A program made the translations under genes and the position numbers. From Mimachlamys varia (lineage: Eukaryota > Mollusca > Bivalvia > Pectinida > Pectinidae), in contig OX392532.1 in the NCBI GenBank assembly GCA_947623455.1, forward strand, positions 1,798,001 to 1,862,000: 64,000 nt of DNA. Direction: 5' to 3'. The number at the start of each line of letters is the position of its first letter. Position 1 is the stretch's first letter. A model generated the notes under the pieces. The model was not told where the DNA came from, made no database searches, and saw nothing but the letters and a program-made list of their open reading frames with translations. This document shows, piece after piece, positions 35,116 to 60,367 of this stretch.

Positions 35116-36528
35116 ATACATGTACTACAAGATACTCCCTATATTCTGAAAGGGTGTTCCAGTAGAACCACTATCTAATCGACGTTCTAGAAATAAAAAC
35201 AAAAGAAAAAAAATCTATAAAATAAATAACCTTGAAATCAGCCAAACTAATGAAATGTAACTTATTTAACCTTTAAAAACAATAGAAAGCGTACAAAAGT
35301 TCCAAGTTATCGTTTGAATGGAAATTTGAATTTTAATACACTGCATACCAGAATGAGAAGTAAAGCTTGTAGTTAAACAATATTTTATACAGATCTTATT
35401 CCATTAATCATACTGACACTGTCGATGAGATAGCGTCACATCAAATTATATACAGATACAATGCACGTTGTTCTCTGTGATGAAATCAACACTGTTCAGT
35501 TGATTGATACACTCTTATTAGACAATCTCTGATCTTGACGCTGTTATACATGTACACATGTGTAACCGGTTTGGCATCCAACCGTAAACAGATACACACA
35601 CACTTGATCTGCAGATGTTGTTATTTAAATGCAGGCGACGTCTCGCACCAGTTATCCTAAAGGAAACATATGCCACGCATGTACAGTGAATACAAATGTA
35701 TATGTTTGTCTACTCATAAACAGTAGTCGACGGCGCCTAACATCTCTAGATAGATATACCTCCACAAACTGACGTCAGGGCAGTTGAAACAGACGACGTA
35801 GGTAAAAACGACTCAGGTAAACATTGGAAATATGTCTTATCATTGCAGTTGCTTGTATTAGTTTGAGAGAAAAGTAAACGTGTGGGAAATTCCATGTTTA
35901 ATTTATGAATTTTGCTGACAGGAAGCGTTTCTGCATTGGTCATGTATCAGTATAAACAGGATATACAATGTACGTTACAGTTATCGAACTTTGTGTGAGG
36001 TTAGCATGTATAACGCTGCTTATCTTTGTTAAAACAACACAAAGCATGTCAATGAAAATACGTATTGCTCATTTGTATATTGAAAATATCATCATAAGAT
36101 TTCGTTTATGACATTTTGAATACCATAAATGCCGTTATTATTCATGCTGATCTATTGATAAGTTCTTGAACAGTCACATCTAAATTATAGGAGCACCTTT
36201 GAGAAGTATTTTGTCGTAATCTGTGAAAAAAAACAACCATTATATTTACCTCTACTAAACAGAAAAGACTTATTAAGAAGTTTATTATATCAGTGTGCAT
36301 TTGTATTATCCTCGAGTTGAGACGTGGAGGGTCCTCTGATAATATTAATGAAATAAATGGCGAATTGGTTAATCCTTAAGGCTGCTATTTCTAATCGTCT
36401 TTCATATGTTTATACTACAGTGTATGTCTATCAAAATCATCTTATATATAAAATATCATTATAACATACATGTTAAAGCATGAAATTTGCTATAGTCTGT
36501 CATATTTATACGTTTTACAGAAAAAAAC

Positions 36529-49018
<12,490 letters not shown>

Positions 49019-49784
49019 TTTTGACTGCTTAGTCATTTTAAAGGCTTGATAAGCTAACAAAAAGGTTTCATAAAAAACGACATTAGCTTTCATTCATTTA
49101 AACTACATATTATATTTATTCAATCTTCGCATAAAACAGATGTCTTTAAATTGTTAATTCTACAATTGTAATGTGATTTTTTTTTACTATTAATACATCT
49201 TGAGGATTTACATTATTCATTTTCAAATAATACGTTTTATACCTTGTACATTATAATAATAATTGTAACACAACATTACTATTTTTGTTTTCAGCTACGA
49301 CTAAGTTGCGTCTTATTGCTGAAGCCAGAATCCAAAAGTTATTCATGTAACAGAAATGTTGGACTACCGGAAGTATCATCTGATGTTGGCAAGTTTGAAG
49401 AACACCTGCTCAGAGCAGGAAGTTATGGTGACTCAGAAGCATCAAGTACAAATGCACCACCATTTTCATGATACCTAATTATATTTCATTCTAATGTTGT
49501 TAGTAACATGTAGTTTTGATGCCACATATGTACTAGACATTTGAAATGACAGTTCAGGGCACCTTGTCAAAATATGATTCTGAAAGGAGCTCAAAATATC
49601 ACTTTCTTAACCACTGCCTTTCATTCAAGGATGCTTCACTTTTTCACCCTGTGCATGCTCTACATATTCAGCATAACAGTATTTACTATTATATCATATA
49701 TCCCTTTTCTCTGTATTATGACATTGTACTTTATTAACGAGATAAATGTTGATTGTTGTTTGCAAACTGTTCGATAAATAAATA

Positions 49785-49895
49785 AGAGAATACCGAAGCG
49801 TAAACAAAATGTTAATCCAAACTCAAAATCGATTAAAACAGGGGCAAAATATGAACAACGAAAGATTTACATGCAGACCCTTGTAAAAGTACAAA
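49785..49895 (-). mobile_element. MITE M1, left-arm fragment
   Basis: AGAGAATACCGAAGCGTAAA, then AGGGGCAAAATATGAAC and ACATGCAGACCCTTGTAAAA. Confidence 0.75.
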
Positions 49896-50689
49896 TTAAC
49901 ACATTTTTATTCAGAATGTAAATATGTATAATGAACATTTTAGCAGATACTACTGTGGACCAAGTACATGCCTTGCTGTTGTTGACAAACTTACAAAACA
50001 CCCTTCCAGGTTTTATTATATTTGTCAACAAATGTGTTGTATTTGTATATGACCATAACAATATGTGTTATACATTCCTTTCTTAAAACATCTCTAATGT
50101 CTGTATACATATGTGTGTGTAAGTACGTTTGTATGGTTGTACATTGTGTGAAATCATGTCAAGATATTAAAATGCAGTATATGAAGGAAGTTGGGGAGAG
50201 GGCTGCTTAAACCAATTAGAATATTTGCTATTATGCTGGTCAGAAATAGATACATGAATCATTGATAAATGTTATCAAAACTGTGACCGGTTTTCCTCTT
50301 TCAGCTTAATTCCAAATACATTTTCTAGATTGTAATTTCTTTGTGAACAAGACACAAATAATAGCCGCCAATGTAATAACTTCAATATGTATGAAATAAG
50401 TATGTTAATATCGGACTCTTATACTGAGTGTGTTGTATCATTGACGCTTTAAAAAGAACATTTTGATGACAGATAACTTGTCCATCAATCGCTTGTTCCG
50501 GGAGAATGTTTGTAAAAATGTAGTCTGTATTCAATTGTTACGGTATAAAACAAAGGTCAATAAGATAAGCGTGTAACCTTTAACATATTAGCGTGTTAAT
50601 TCCACAGAGGTCATCGGAAGTTAAATGTTTATGCTCTCTCTAATCTTCTATAAAGACTACGAAACAAATGTGAACATACGCGTTGTCAA

Positions 50690-50785
50690 TCAGGATGATT
50701 ACCTGTACTGGTAATCGACCGATGTTCTATTGCACGAGGATGATTACCTGTACTGGTAATCGACCGATGTTCTATTCACGAGGCC
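50690..50785. repeat. Tandem pair of 45-bp units, each with an inverted repeat
   Basis: GATTACCTGTACTGGTAATC, a 7-bp inverted repeat around a 6-base centre, occurs at about 50697 and 50742 within a 45-bp duplication that also contains CGACCGATGTTCTATT. Confidence 0.8.
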
Positions 50786-51594
50786 GAAGGAATCTCTAAA
50801 ACTCACTTTGAATCACTGAAATTGTTGATTTTGTTGAAAAACAATAGATCAATTTATAATGTATCGCGTTAACTCTGGTATGTAAAAAAATAAAAGGTAA
50901 ATATTCGATTGTCTAAGTAATAACCACAAAATTATCAATCTGTATTCATTGGCGACTCCAAATATCAATTTTCCAGTAGAAATCGCCATGCCTGTTGTCT
51001 GGCATCATTGCCATCTGACTGACTTTTGTCTCTTGAAAGGGAAGGAAACGTCACGTAGTGTTCATTAGTTCGCACGTGACCGTACAATAGTCATTTTAAT
51101 CGTGCAATGGTTCATTTCACTAGTAAATGGTTTAAAATATAGCGTATGCGTTTAGTTAAGGAAAATCAAATGCATTATGTAATAAAAGTAAGTTCTTTCG
51201 TAGCTTCACATTAAACTGACTTCAAATAGTAAACACGTTTAGCTGACCAACTACTAAATATTCTAGAAAACGTCAAGATGTGCAAGTGCGATTATTAACA
51301 AACTGATTAGATTACTATTACATAATCTATAAGTACCCCATTTGTTTCTAATCGGCCTTATAATCCGATCAATAATCAGTGTAGTTACTGCTGTATCGGA
51401 CGTGTGGCGCGTATTGATTTTCCTTTCGTTGTTTACAAGGGGATGTTTGAAATGTCGGAATACATGCTTCCGTTATTCCAACTATGAATTGATACGCAAA
51501 AACAAAACCTTGTCGAACAAATAAAACAGCAATGTTTAAGAGTAAGACAGAGATCATTACAAAACAAAAGTACATTTTACCCACTGTGACTGAT

Positions 51595-51660
51595 TCTGGT
51601 GTTAAAAAAATCAGAGATTTCCAAAGCATCGCCATAACCGTAATCCGAACTAATTTTAAA
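51595..51660 (-). mobile_element. MITE M1, left-terminus fragment
   Basis: ATCAGAGATTTCCAAAGCAT, then CATAACCGTAATCCGAACT; the rest of the arm is missing. Confidence 0.55.
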
Positions 51661-51787
51661 GAATAGTGTTATATGATTAATTTATAACCCACGCTTAAAC
51701 AATAATATTGTCATCAATCATTTTAAAATAGGTAAATTCCAATGTCATAAGTTTTAGTCAAATACCTAATTTATTTATAATTTGATA

Positions 51788-54700
51788 TTATTGCCGTTTC
51801 TCCAGTTTCACCCAAACGCCACTTTTTGACCGGAGGACGGCTCCCGGTTGAGGGACAGTCACGTGGTCAACATCAGGCAAAATCTTGAATCTGCGAAAAG
51901 CAAGAGTCACCAAATGTAACTTATGGAATTTGCAATCCAGGAATCGTCTGGTCACTGCAAAAATTACAGAAAACAAAGTAATAAATAAAAAAACAAAACA
52001 GTCTTCTGGTCAGAAGTCTACTATAATCGTTGAACACCTTTCGGATGAGATAATGGAATACCAACCTGCGGGGTGGTTGAGGCTTGGAGTTAAAAAAAAC
52101 TTTCCCTGAGGTTGAAGATTCCGCGATCACGTCCTCCAGGGGCTGAATAATACCTCTCTTACTCTGTTCACCCATTTTGAATCATACACACAAGTAACTG
52201 CTAACGTTACATGCTAAATCTGGGTTAACGTGACATTGGTGGATTGTTGGGGATTGTTGGCATTACGCCTTTGTATTGTGAAGAATGTGAAATGTTTGTA
52301 GATTTTTCAACCCTTTGTTACCCGTTAATACAGTGGATATATCTATCAAGGGTGAGTGCACGCAATACATCTAATAGACATCCACATGCACAGTGAAACG
52401 TATGTATCTTTAAAACTCCATTGATGACAGGACTATCATTAGCATAAACTCTCATTTTATATATTTATTTAATATTTCAACTATAAACCTTTCATATTTA
52501 ATTTTTTTCTGAATAGTTTTAGTTACCGTTTGTCCTTCTCACAAACTGTTTGTCTTTATAACTAACCATTAGTTCTCAATACTAACAGTTAGTTCTTATA
52601 ACTAACCGCTTGTCCTTATTGCCTACCGTTTTTTTTTTCTTATAACCTACCGTTTGATGATTTGCGCTATTGCCACCTTTATTTCATTCAGTGCGAAGTT
52701 TTGTCCTATGCAATTTCTGGAGAAAAAAGCAAAGAAATGTATCAAAGAATATTGCATTTTATCAGATATTCCATTAATTTTGAATTGCATGATAAAAACA
52801 TCAAAGTTAAGTCATTGTTTGCTGTGAAACATACACGCATGGCCATAAATTTCATATAGTTCACTATGTTTTATAACATTCAATTAATATATATAGACAC
52901 TCTGAAAGTGGACTCGTTTTTATCAATTATATAAACAGGTTTTGTAATATCTAATGATTTTAACTAATAACAATAACATGCAGTGACATTGGTTAGTGTT
53001 ACCTACCTAGGGCCGGCTGAAAACGGTACAAAACTAAAAGGATTTCTGTCGGAATCTTCGGAAAACCTGTCCGGTCGAAATGTCTGAATATAACATAAAC
53101 ATATAATAAAATATTTTAATCTGCAGTCCGAGATATTAATTAATTTCTGAAGTAGTATATTCAAGTCATATAAAATTCATTATATAGCCATTATACATTG
53201 TATTTGAAAAAGGTGTAACCGATTTTTGCGATCTCATTGCATTTTTATCTTTTGTATTTTATTTGCATTTTCTGTCATTTTTTATAATCCCTTGTCTAAT
53301 TTGAGTGTTTGATATCAATATACAATTAAGTATTACAAAAATGAACTACTTTCCTTAATATGAACGAACACAAGTATTTGATTTATGAAAGATGACAAGC
53401 ATATTTTTCTATACACCTTGTTTTAAAGAGTGCGGTTAAAATGTCTACTATAGAAAATATTGTATAAAAAAATGAGATAATGTGTCCATATATGTAACAA
53501 AAAGTAACTATTGTTTCAAAACGAATTCTAATTAAAATCTGACCTCGGCGGCCGTCCATACGTCGTCCCGGTGGTTCATGGAGTCGATGAGAATGTTCAC
53601 CTCGCTGTTCGCGGGAAGTGTCATGCCATCAATTGTATGCTCCTTTGTCGTTATTCTAGCGATCACACCGACAGGGGCATGTACTCTCATCGACTCCTTA
53701 ATGAACAGTGACAGCCTGGTCATGTCCTGAATATCAGACCTGAGCAACAGAGGAATCAGTGACACTAAGTATCATCTGGTGTTTGTCATTAATACAAATA
53801 GCTGTAAGACCAACAGTAGCTACCCTGTCGTAAACGCTGTATTAAACAGATAGTTTCCCAATAAATGAAAATGAAAATTTCATATTTCACTGTAACAAAA
53901 TACGTATGTTTTAAAAGGTGCAGCACATGTACGTGTGTGCGTGTGTTATGTCATCTTTTAGGATACAAGGTCGTAAACTCTGCTAGTGACATTTTAGTCT
54001 CTTAAGGTGGCTAGAGCTTTGATAGCCACAATTGTTTTATTTGAGGTGTGGCATGGTTCATAATATGCTAGGTTCGTTGTACATTATTTTAGATTATTTA
54101 AGGATTAACCTTTGATTTTGTTTAGTTTATGAGATCATAAATCCAATGGAGCACGAGGTAAATTGCGTAAACGCGAAGCGTTTACGTTAAATTTACCGAC
54201 TGCTCCATTGGATTTATGATCTCATAAACTAAACAAAATCAAAGGTTAATCCTTATATTTACAGTATTTTTCTGTAAATGGGTCATAACTTTTCTGTTCA
54301 ATTTAGCCCCATCTGCGGACATATATTTCATTTCAAAACTTACAAACGTGAAAACGGTTCAATAAATGTAACAGCATGAAGTTTGCACAAGCCGTAGCTA
54401 GCTCCGCCCAGGTCAACTGTTAATGACGTCATACAATTGTGATTCGAACGGGATAATTTGCATAGCTCCACCCACATGTCTTGTTGTCGACGTCATAGAA
54501 TTTTTGCACGTTCTCAAGTATAGTTATTGGAAAATAACTCTAGTTTGCAGTGCAATGGTTATCGAGTGAATGTCAGTGTAGACTGTAAATATATAAAAAT
54601 AATTTCGTTTTTTTAAACTCAAAAATTAATGAGGTTTTATGCACCTGATCGATCTGCTCCTAAATTAGTAGCCCTTAGCATCCCTGGCGAGGCTTAGAAG

Positions 54701-57700
54701 GCCGAAACAGGTGTGTGAGCCATTAAACTTTATTTTGTTTCGGCATACTGTATATATAACAAAATTTAAAAGGTGCAGCACATATGTGTGTTACATCATC
54801 TTAAAGTATTTCATAATATATATATGATCTAATATGTGATGTAATCGAAAACATATGTATGTTGTTTAAACACATAGCGTGTGTAAGAAATTGCTTGTTC
54901 CAACGTCACATCACGTTATGCACAGGAATAATACGATAAATGTCGTAAACATTTTCGCCTGTTCCCTTTACTCGTACCATTCCACAGTCTCCCTGTCACC
55001 AATCACCTGCTGTACTTCCTCGAATACTTTCTCCTGTTCGTCTGGATATTTTGAGCACAAGTACAGCGTCCAGCTTATGGCGGCCGCTGTCGTATCATGA
55101 CCTGTAATGTAGTATGTTCATATGCTACTAAATAGTAGAGACCCGCTATTGTGATACATTCGATTTATTTTACTTAAAATGTATAAACATGTAAGAATGG
55201 CGTGGGCACACTTTGGACATCAATTGCATTATTCAGAAATAATCTCGTGATTTTGATCAAAAATATATGGCGGAATCATGTTTATTGCTAGCACAAAAAC
55301 ACTATATATATCCCAGAGGAAAATTCGAATTAAAAAAAATAACACAAAAACAACTTTAGTTTTTTATAAACATCAGTAGTTTTGTAACTCAACAATCTGA
55401 TTAAAATACAGATCCTCACTATCGTGTGTAGGATATGACAGCGACCAGCAGAAGGTCATCTGCAGATGACCTTTATTATTTCTATATCTTGGAAATGAAC
55501 AGTCAATCAAAATCCACCTTGTAAACGGTGTTTGGTAGAGCAACAAAAATGGCGGCAGATCGAAGCGAAGAAGAGAAAATCATTCAGGGCGTTATATAAC
55601 AATTTAATTAGTATATTTGTGATGATTTCTTTACTTTCAGTTGTTATTTCTTTTCGGGCGAACGAAAAACTACAAATCAAACTGATAATTCCTAAAAAGA
55701 AAACACGCCTTGGCGTAGAGACCGCTGCAATGGGCGCCGCCGTTTTTGTATACGGTCGTTCGGGTTTCTCGCTACTTAACTCTGGTTTAACGACAGGTGC
55801 AGAAACGAATCGAAATTAGCTTTTCACGTTCAGAATCTGGTAAGCAGCGATTTGATTGGTGAATACAAAGGTCATCTGCACATGACCTTCTACTGGTCGC
55901 TGTCAGATCCTAAACACGTAATAGGGAGGTCTGTATTTTAATCAGATTGGTAATTCCATGAAATTGCATTTGTCAGCTTCGTATACTCAATTGTGTATAT
56001 TACTTTGACTTCTACCACTACATGTGTATATATACTATAGTTCACTGCAAAAACTGTCAGATGAATTTGCTGGGTTGATGTTTGATGACTTTGAAAGTTA
56101 CACAATTACTAAAACCAACAAATTGTAGTTACTTACCACCAAACAGAAAGGTATCGACCTCGTCTCTGATTTCCCGGTCGGTTAGTCCCTTGCCCTCCTC
56201 GTCCCGGGCGGTCAGCAGGATGTCGAGGAAGTCTGGACGGCGCTTAGTTATCATGGACCCCTCAGCCGCCTTCAAACATACCAGTAATCGAATATAAGAT
56301 TGGTTTGTATATTGAATATAAAAAATAAACTTGTATGTTAATATGGAAATAAGTGTATTTTCTTTTTCAATTCGATCCCACTGACTTACAGCATGGCTCA
56401 CCAGCCTTTAGGATACTACTCAGCATATTTCTATGTGTGTGCACACTTAGTAAACTGCCTTGTCAAGTTTTTGATTCGATATTGTTTTCATATAATTAGT
56501 GATGTTTATTTATGTAATGGAGGTGCGTCCTTGTAAGCATTTAGATTGTAATGTGAAATGTGTTATTTTATGTCCATGTTTGTATCATTATTAATTACTG
56601 TTTTGGGAGAGGAGTTATATAAGCTTTGCCTGCTGTCCAACCCTTTTGTCCTGATGTCAATAAGATGTTTCGAATTTTTTATTGATTGTTTGTTTTTTTT
56701 TTTCTGTATGCAGTCGAAGATTTGTAGAGAATTTGTAGAGAAAGTGGTGAAATTGAGAATTTGGCAATACCACGTTGTCAATACCATGTTGTCAATACCA
56801 CGTTGTCAATACCATGTTGTCAATGCCATGTTGTCGATACCATGTTGTCAATACCACGTTGTCAATACCATTTTGTCAATACCATGTTGTCAATACCATG
56901 TTGTCAATGCCATGTTGTCAATACCACGTTGTCAATACCATGTTGTCAATGCCATGTTGTCAATACCACGTTGTCAATACCATGTTGTCAATACCACGTT
57001 GTCAATACCATGTTGTCAATACCATGTTGTCAATACCACGTTGTCAATACCATGTTGTCAATGCCATGTTGTCGATACCATGTTGTCGATACCATGTTGT
57101 CAATACCATGTTGTCAATGCCATGTTGTCGATACCATGTTGTCAATACCATGTTGTCAATGCCATGTTGTCGATACCATGTTGTCGATACCATGTTGCCA
57201 ATGCCATATTGTCAAAAACAGTTATCTCTATAGAATACAAATATATATATATAGATCTTTACCAAGGTTTTTCTTCTCTCTGTGATGACCATTTCGTCAA
57301 AGTCATGTACATGTTTTACATTTTTAAAGAATTTCTTTCCGTCTGCAGAGAGCCGAAACAGTACTTCTGGATACAGCCATGGCTTCCTGTACAAACATAA
57401 CGTATGTTTTCTGATTCATCAAATGATTTTATCAGCAAGATTAATATTCGTTGTTAACTGTGATTTTATTCAACGATGATACGTACACCATGTTTTTAAT
57501 TACATAGTACCTTGACACGTTGAATATATTATATTCTAACTCTAAAAATGATAGATAGTTACACTACACGTATCTTTATACATCGATATTTATGGTACAC
57601 GTACAATGTATGCAATGCATGTGGATGATTTACAAAGGAATACACATACAAAACTCTTGTGCAGAAAGTTTGTCCTTTTAAGTGTATTATACATCCACAT

Positions 57701-58164
57701 TCATCTGAACAACTAATCTTTAAAGGCCCAATATACGTAACGTCAGGGAAATTTTCGTGATTCTGAAATATTCTGAAAAAATCAAGTTGATAACCATGCA
57801 AAAATAAGCCCCAAACGAAGTAAACCTGAGCGGTAACTAACAAAAAACTCTTGACAAAAAAATCCAAAGAATTGAAAATAATTCAGGTGGGGCCCACTTC
57901 AACAACAAACCGAAGGTAGAAAGTTACATATACTGGGCCTTTAATGCGAATTACTGTCATAAGAGAGGCAGCAATTTCAATGAGAAAATTCCTAGTAAGA
58001 TTGATGATGACCATCAATCGTCCAGAATGGGCTAATTTTGTCAATCAAGGTAATACAATATTACATAGAAACATGCCATATACAACACAATACGTACTTA
58101 CAGCATTCGAACACCTGCTAAAGTAGTGATGTTCCTTACAGCCGTCACGTAAGGATGACTCGAA
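51788..58164 (-). CDS. CYP4-family cytochrome P450 (gene C), exons 5-12, 5' part beyond the window
   Basis: Exons 5' to 3', numbered as in gene B: 5 58102-58164, 6 57263-57386, 7 56137-56269, 8 54978-55101, 9 53544-53739, 10 53007-53083, 11 52651-52716, 12 51788-51890. Lengths and phases match gene B exactly, so both derive from one ancestral gene. Landmarks are the I-helix [21 protein letters not shown]-helix KESMRV, FRPDRF, haem loop [14 protein letters not shown], and the C-terminal end VWVKLEKRQ then stop at 51788-51790. The CYP4 Glu that can be esterified to haem is Gly here (GGHDTT). Exons 1-4 were not found between 58165 and 64000, much of which is a LINE, so they probably lie to the right. 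Divergence from genes A and B is clearly greater than between A and B. Confidence 0.9.
54098..54600 (+). mobile_element. Hairpin element 'c' with both inverted termini, in gene C intron 8
   Basis: A near-perfect palindrome at about 54100-54253 has arms AAGGATTAACCTTTGATTTT and its complement, centred on GTAAACGCGAAGCGTTTAC. It is followed by TTATATTTACAGT. The inverse ACTGTAAATATATA is at about 54584-54597. The body contains TTAATGACGTCATACAATTG and TCGACGTCATAG. Confidence 0.8.
55393..55949. mobile_element. TIR MITE, about 557 bp with about 80-bp inverted repeats, in gene C intron 7
   Basis: The left end CAATCTGATTAAAATACAGA is mirrored at the right end. The arms also share GACAGCGACCAG and AAGGTCATCTGCAGATGACC. 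An open frame at 55532-55819 encodes 95 residues with no recognised transposase motif. A fragment of similar sequence (ACAGATCCTCACTATTACAA) occurs near 30210. Confidence 0.75.
56764..57212. repeat. 14-bp minisatellite, about 32 copies, in gene C intron 6
   Basis: The unit is CAATACCATGTTGT with C/T and A/G variants. On the gene strand the array starts about 50 nt after the exon 6 donor (last exonic base 57263). The long open frames across it are by-products of the period. Confidence 0.95.
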
Positions 58165-58639
58165 CTGTATAAGAATGGAGACGTAAAATAATTAGTTTAA
58201 AATAAAGTGACAATAAATACGTGAGAAGCATTGACGAGAGAGCAACTCAATGTACGCTTTACCATCACTATTCGTCAGGAAGTAATATGTGTTTGAAAAC
58301 GATGACAGAAATTTCATTCTATAAGGTAAAGGTGTAGGCTCATACAAAATTGACGAATGAAAAACCAAATCTGATTTTAACTCGCAGGCTTCGATATAAT
58401 ATTTTAGGTAGAGGGTTTATAAGCAGTTTTTGTTTTGATTTGAATGTGCCGCCATAACAGCGATGGGGTTGTTCCGGTTGTAGCATCGCGACATTTTGAC
58501 ATTATATTATAACAACGAGCTAACCAGTAGTGCTTAAAGACAGTGAAGGCAAGAGAGTGTAAAATATTGCTCAGCATATTATATACCAGCAACCACGATG
58601 ATGTAGGAATATCAAACCACACTTAGGCCGCCCCATACG

Positions 58640-58840
58640 GTCATACGGAGATACCCAAAGCATCCACAAAACCAGAATTCAAACTTAAAATTAATATGGA
58701 ATAAAATGAACAATGGAAAGATAAATACGAATACTCTTGAAAAAAAACAATAGGTTAAGACTGGGTGTTCCAGAAGAGTAAGCGTCTTCTGCTTAATCGA
58801 CCACACCCACTATGTAAGTCTAGGTCAGATATAAGTACAT
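58640..58840 (-). mobile_element. MITE M1, degenerate left-arm copy in gene C intron 4
   Basis: CAAAGCATCCACAAAACCAG, then GGTGTTCCAGAAGAGTAAGC and GTCTTCTGCTTAATCGACCA. Confidence 0.7.
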
Positions 58841-59189
58841 GCGAAGTGAAAAAGGAGTTATTTCCCCCCAACATAACGAGATGATATTTTAAGGAGCATA
58901 TCACAAACCGTCAACCTTCATTTAAACAAAGGATACGGAAAATTTCCAACTTAAATCATGGTGTCAACAGAGCAACCCCCCCCCCCCCCCCCCCCCACCA
59001 GACGTGACATGTAAATGTTGCTAAACCTTGAATATCAAATATACTAAAACTATTTCATTTTAAGGACAGTTTAGATATAAACAGCATTGTATATGTACAC
59101 ACATGCAGATATTGTAGAACTGTAAAGAACTGTATGCACGCTATAATATTAAACAATATTTCATTTGTACTTAGCAATTGTATTTGGGG

Positions 59190-59410
59190 AAAAAATCAGA
59201 GAATACCAAAGTGTCAACAAAACCATATTCCGAACTTAAATTAGATTAAATTAGAGGCAAAATATGAACGAAGGAAAAATTTACATGGAGACCCTTGTAA
59301 AAGTACAAGATTATAAGACCAGGTGTTCCGGAAGAGTAATCTTAAACGACAAAACCGCCATGTAAGTCTAGGTCAGATCCAAGTAAATGTCATGGCCTCA
59401 AAGTGAGAAC
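59190..59410 (-). mobile_element. MITE M1, left-arm copy next to the LINE 3' end
   Basis: AAATCAGAGAATACCAAAGT, then ACATGGAGACCCTTGTAAAA and GGTGTTCCGGAAGAGTAA. Its inner end lies within about 50 bp of the LINE tail at 59459. Confidence 0.75.
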
Positions 59411-60367
59411 TGAGGCATAATTCCCGAGAACAAGAAGCAGGCATACTAAGGAGCACATTCAATTTCAATTTCAATTTCAATAAATTTTATTGTCCAAAAG
59501 ACAAATGGATCGGGCAGCAGGCATAGCCTATTTAAGCCCTCTCCAAACAAAGTAACAAACAGTGGTACAAACATAGACATAAACATTACAACACTGAACA
59601 CATACAAATAATTTGAACGCATTATACAAATAATCTAAGTGGGGGAAACAACTACTTAATTGTATTTGAATTTTAATAAAATTAAATAATTGAAACTTTA
59701 ACCTTTTATTGCGACACCAAAGATAAATAGATATGTACATCATGTACAAGTAATCATCCGAAAAGAAAAGATTTTTTTTTTTTTTATTATTATTGAGCTG
59801 CATGTATAAACATTTAGTGGGATGAAATTACCTTACCCAACAGATACAGGCCAGAAATGTCCATTGTGTAATACACAAGGCCATCCACTGATGAGTTTGG
59901 AAATTCAATCCCACTAAATAGTTCAGTTTATGCACTAAATACAGGTTAAATCAAGAAGGGCATGTTAAAAAGCATTGTATAATTTTTTTTTAATGTAGTT
60001 GTTTCCCAATTTTAGCAAAATAGTACAACTGGTCTTCTGAACCCAACCCCCCCCCCGGGAACATAATCGAGACAGACGAATTGGATGGGAGCTGTTTACA
60101 TCCTCAGTATTAAAGTGGTCAATAACAAGAAATAAAATGAAGAATTAAGAGAAATGTAAACAAAAAATACAAAAATGTAAGGTACCATTATTATTGGAAA
60201 CCAGAAGATATTGTATTGAGGAAATGAGAATTGAATGAATGTAAATGAAATGTACTATAGGAATGAATGAAAGAATGAGTGAATGAAGGAATGGGAGTAG
60301 GAGTGAAAAAAAAGAAGAAAAAAAAAAAAATCAGTAATACTTTCATTAAGCAGTTTTAGTTGGATAT

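Larger units (their letters stand above)
29571..36528. other. Head-to-head intergenic region between P450 genes A and B
   Basis: Genes A (minus) and B (plus) diverge here with starts 7 kb apart. Both ATGs lie 7-11 nt downstream of a splice acceptor (acceptors ending at 29582 minus and 36520 plus), so each gene has at least one unseen 5' non-coding exon and its promoter in this interval. No other gene was recognised. Contents include an M1 core fragment (30330-30445), four hairpin elements (31931-35115), a fragment related to the 55393-55949 element near 30200-30250, and a pyrimidine/purine tract near 31680-31760. Confidence 0.65.
49019..51787. other. Tail-to-tail spacer between P450 genes B and C
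   Basis: No gene recognised. It contains the 3' UTR of gene B (from 49019; a possible AATAAA lies near 49777, but earlier sites may be used). Also present are M1 fragments at 49785-49895 and 51595-51660, and a tandem duplication at 50690-50785. The remainder is AT-rich without recognisable coding or RNA features. Confidence 0.6.

Noticed and set aside
56558..57400. 280-codon Cys-rich open frame on the plus strand
   Set aside because: Most of it is the 14-bp array inside gene C intron 6, and its end overlaps gene C exon 6 on the opposite strand.
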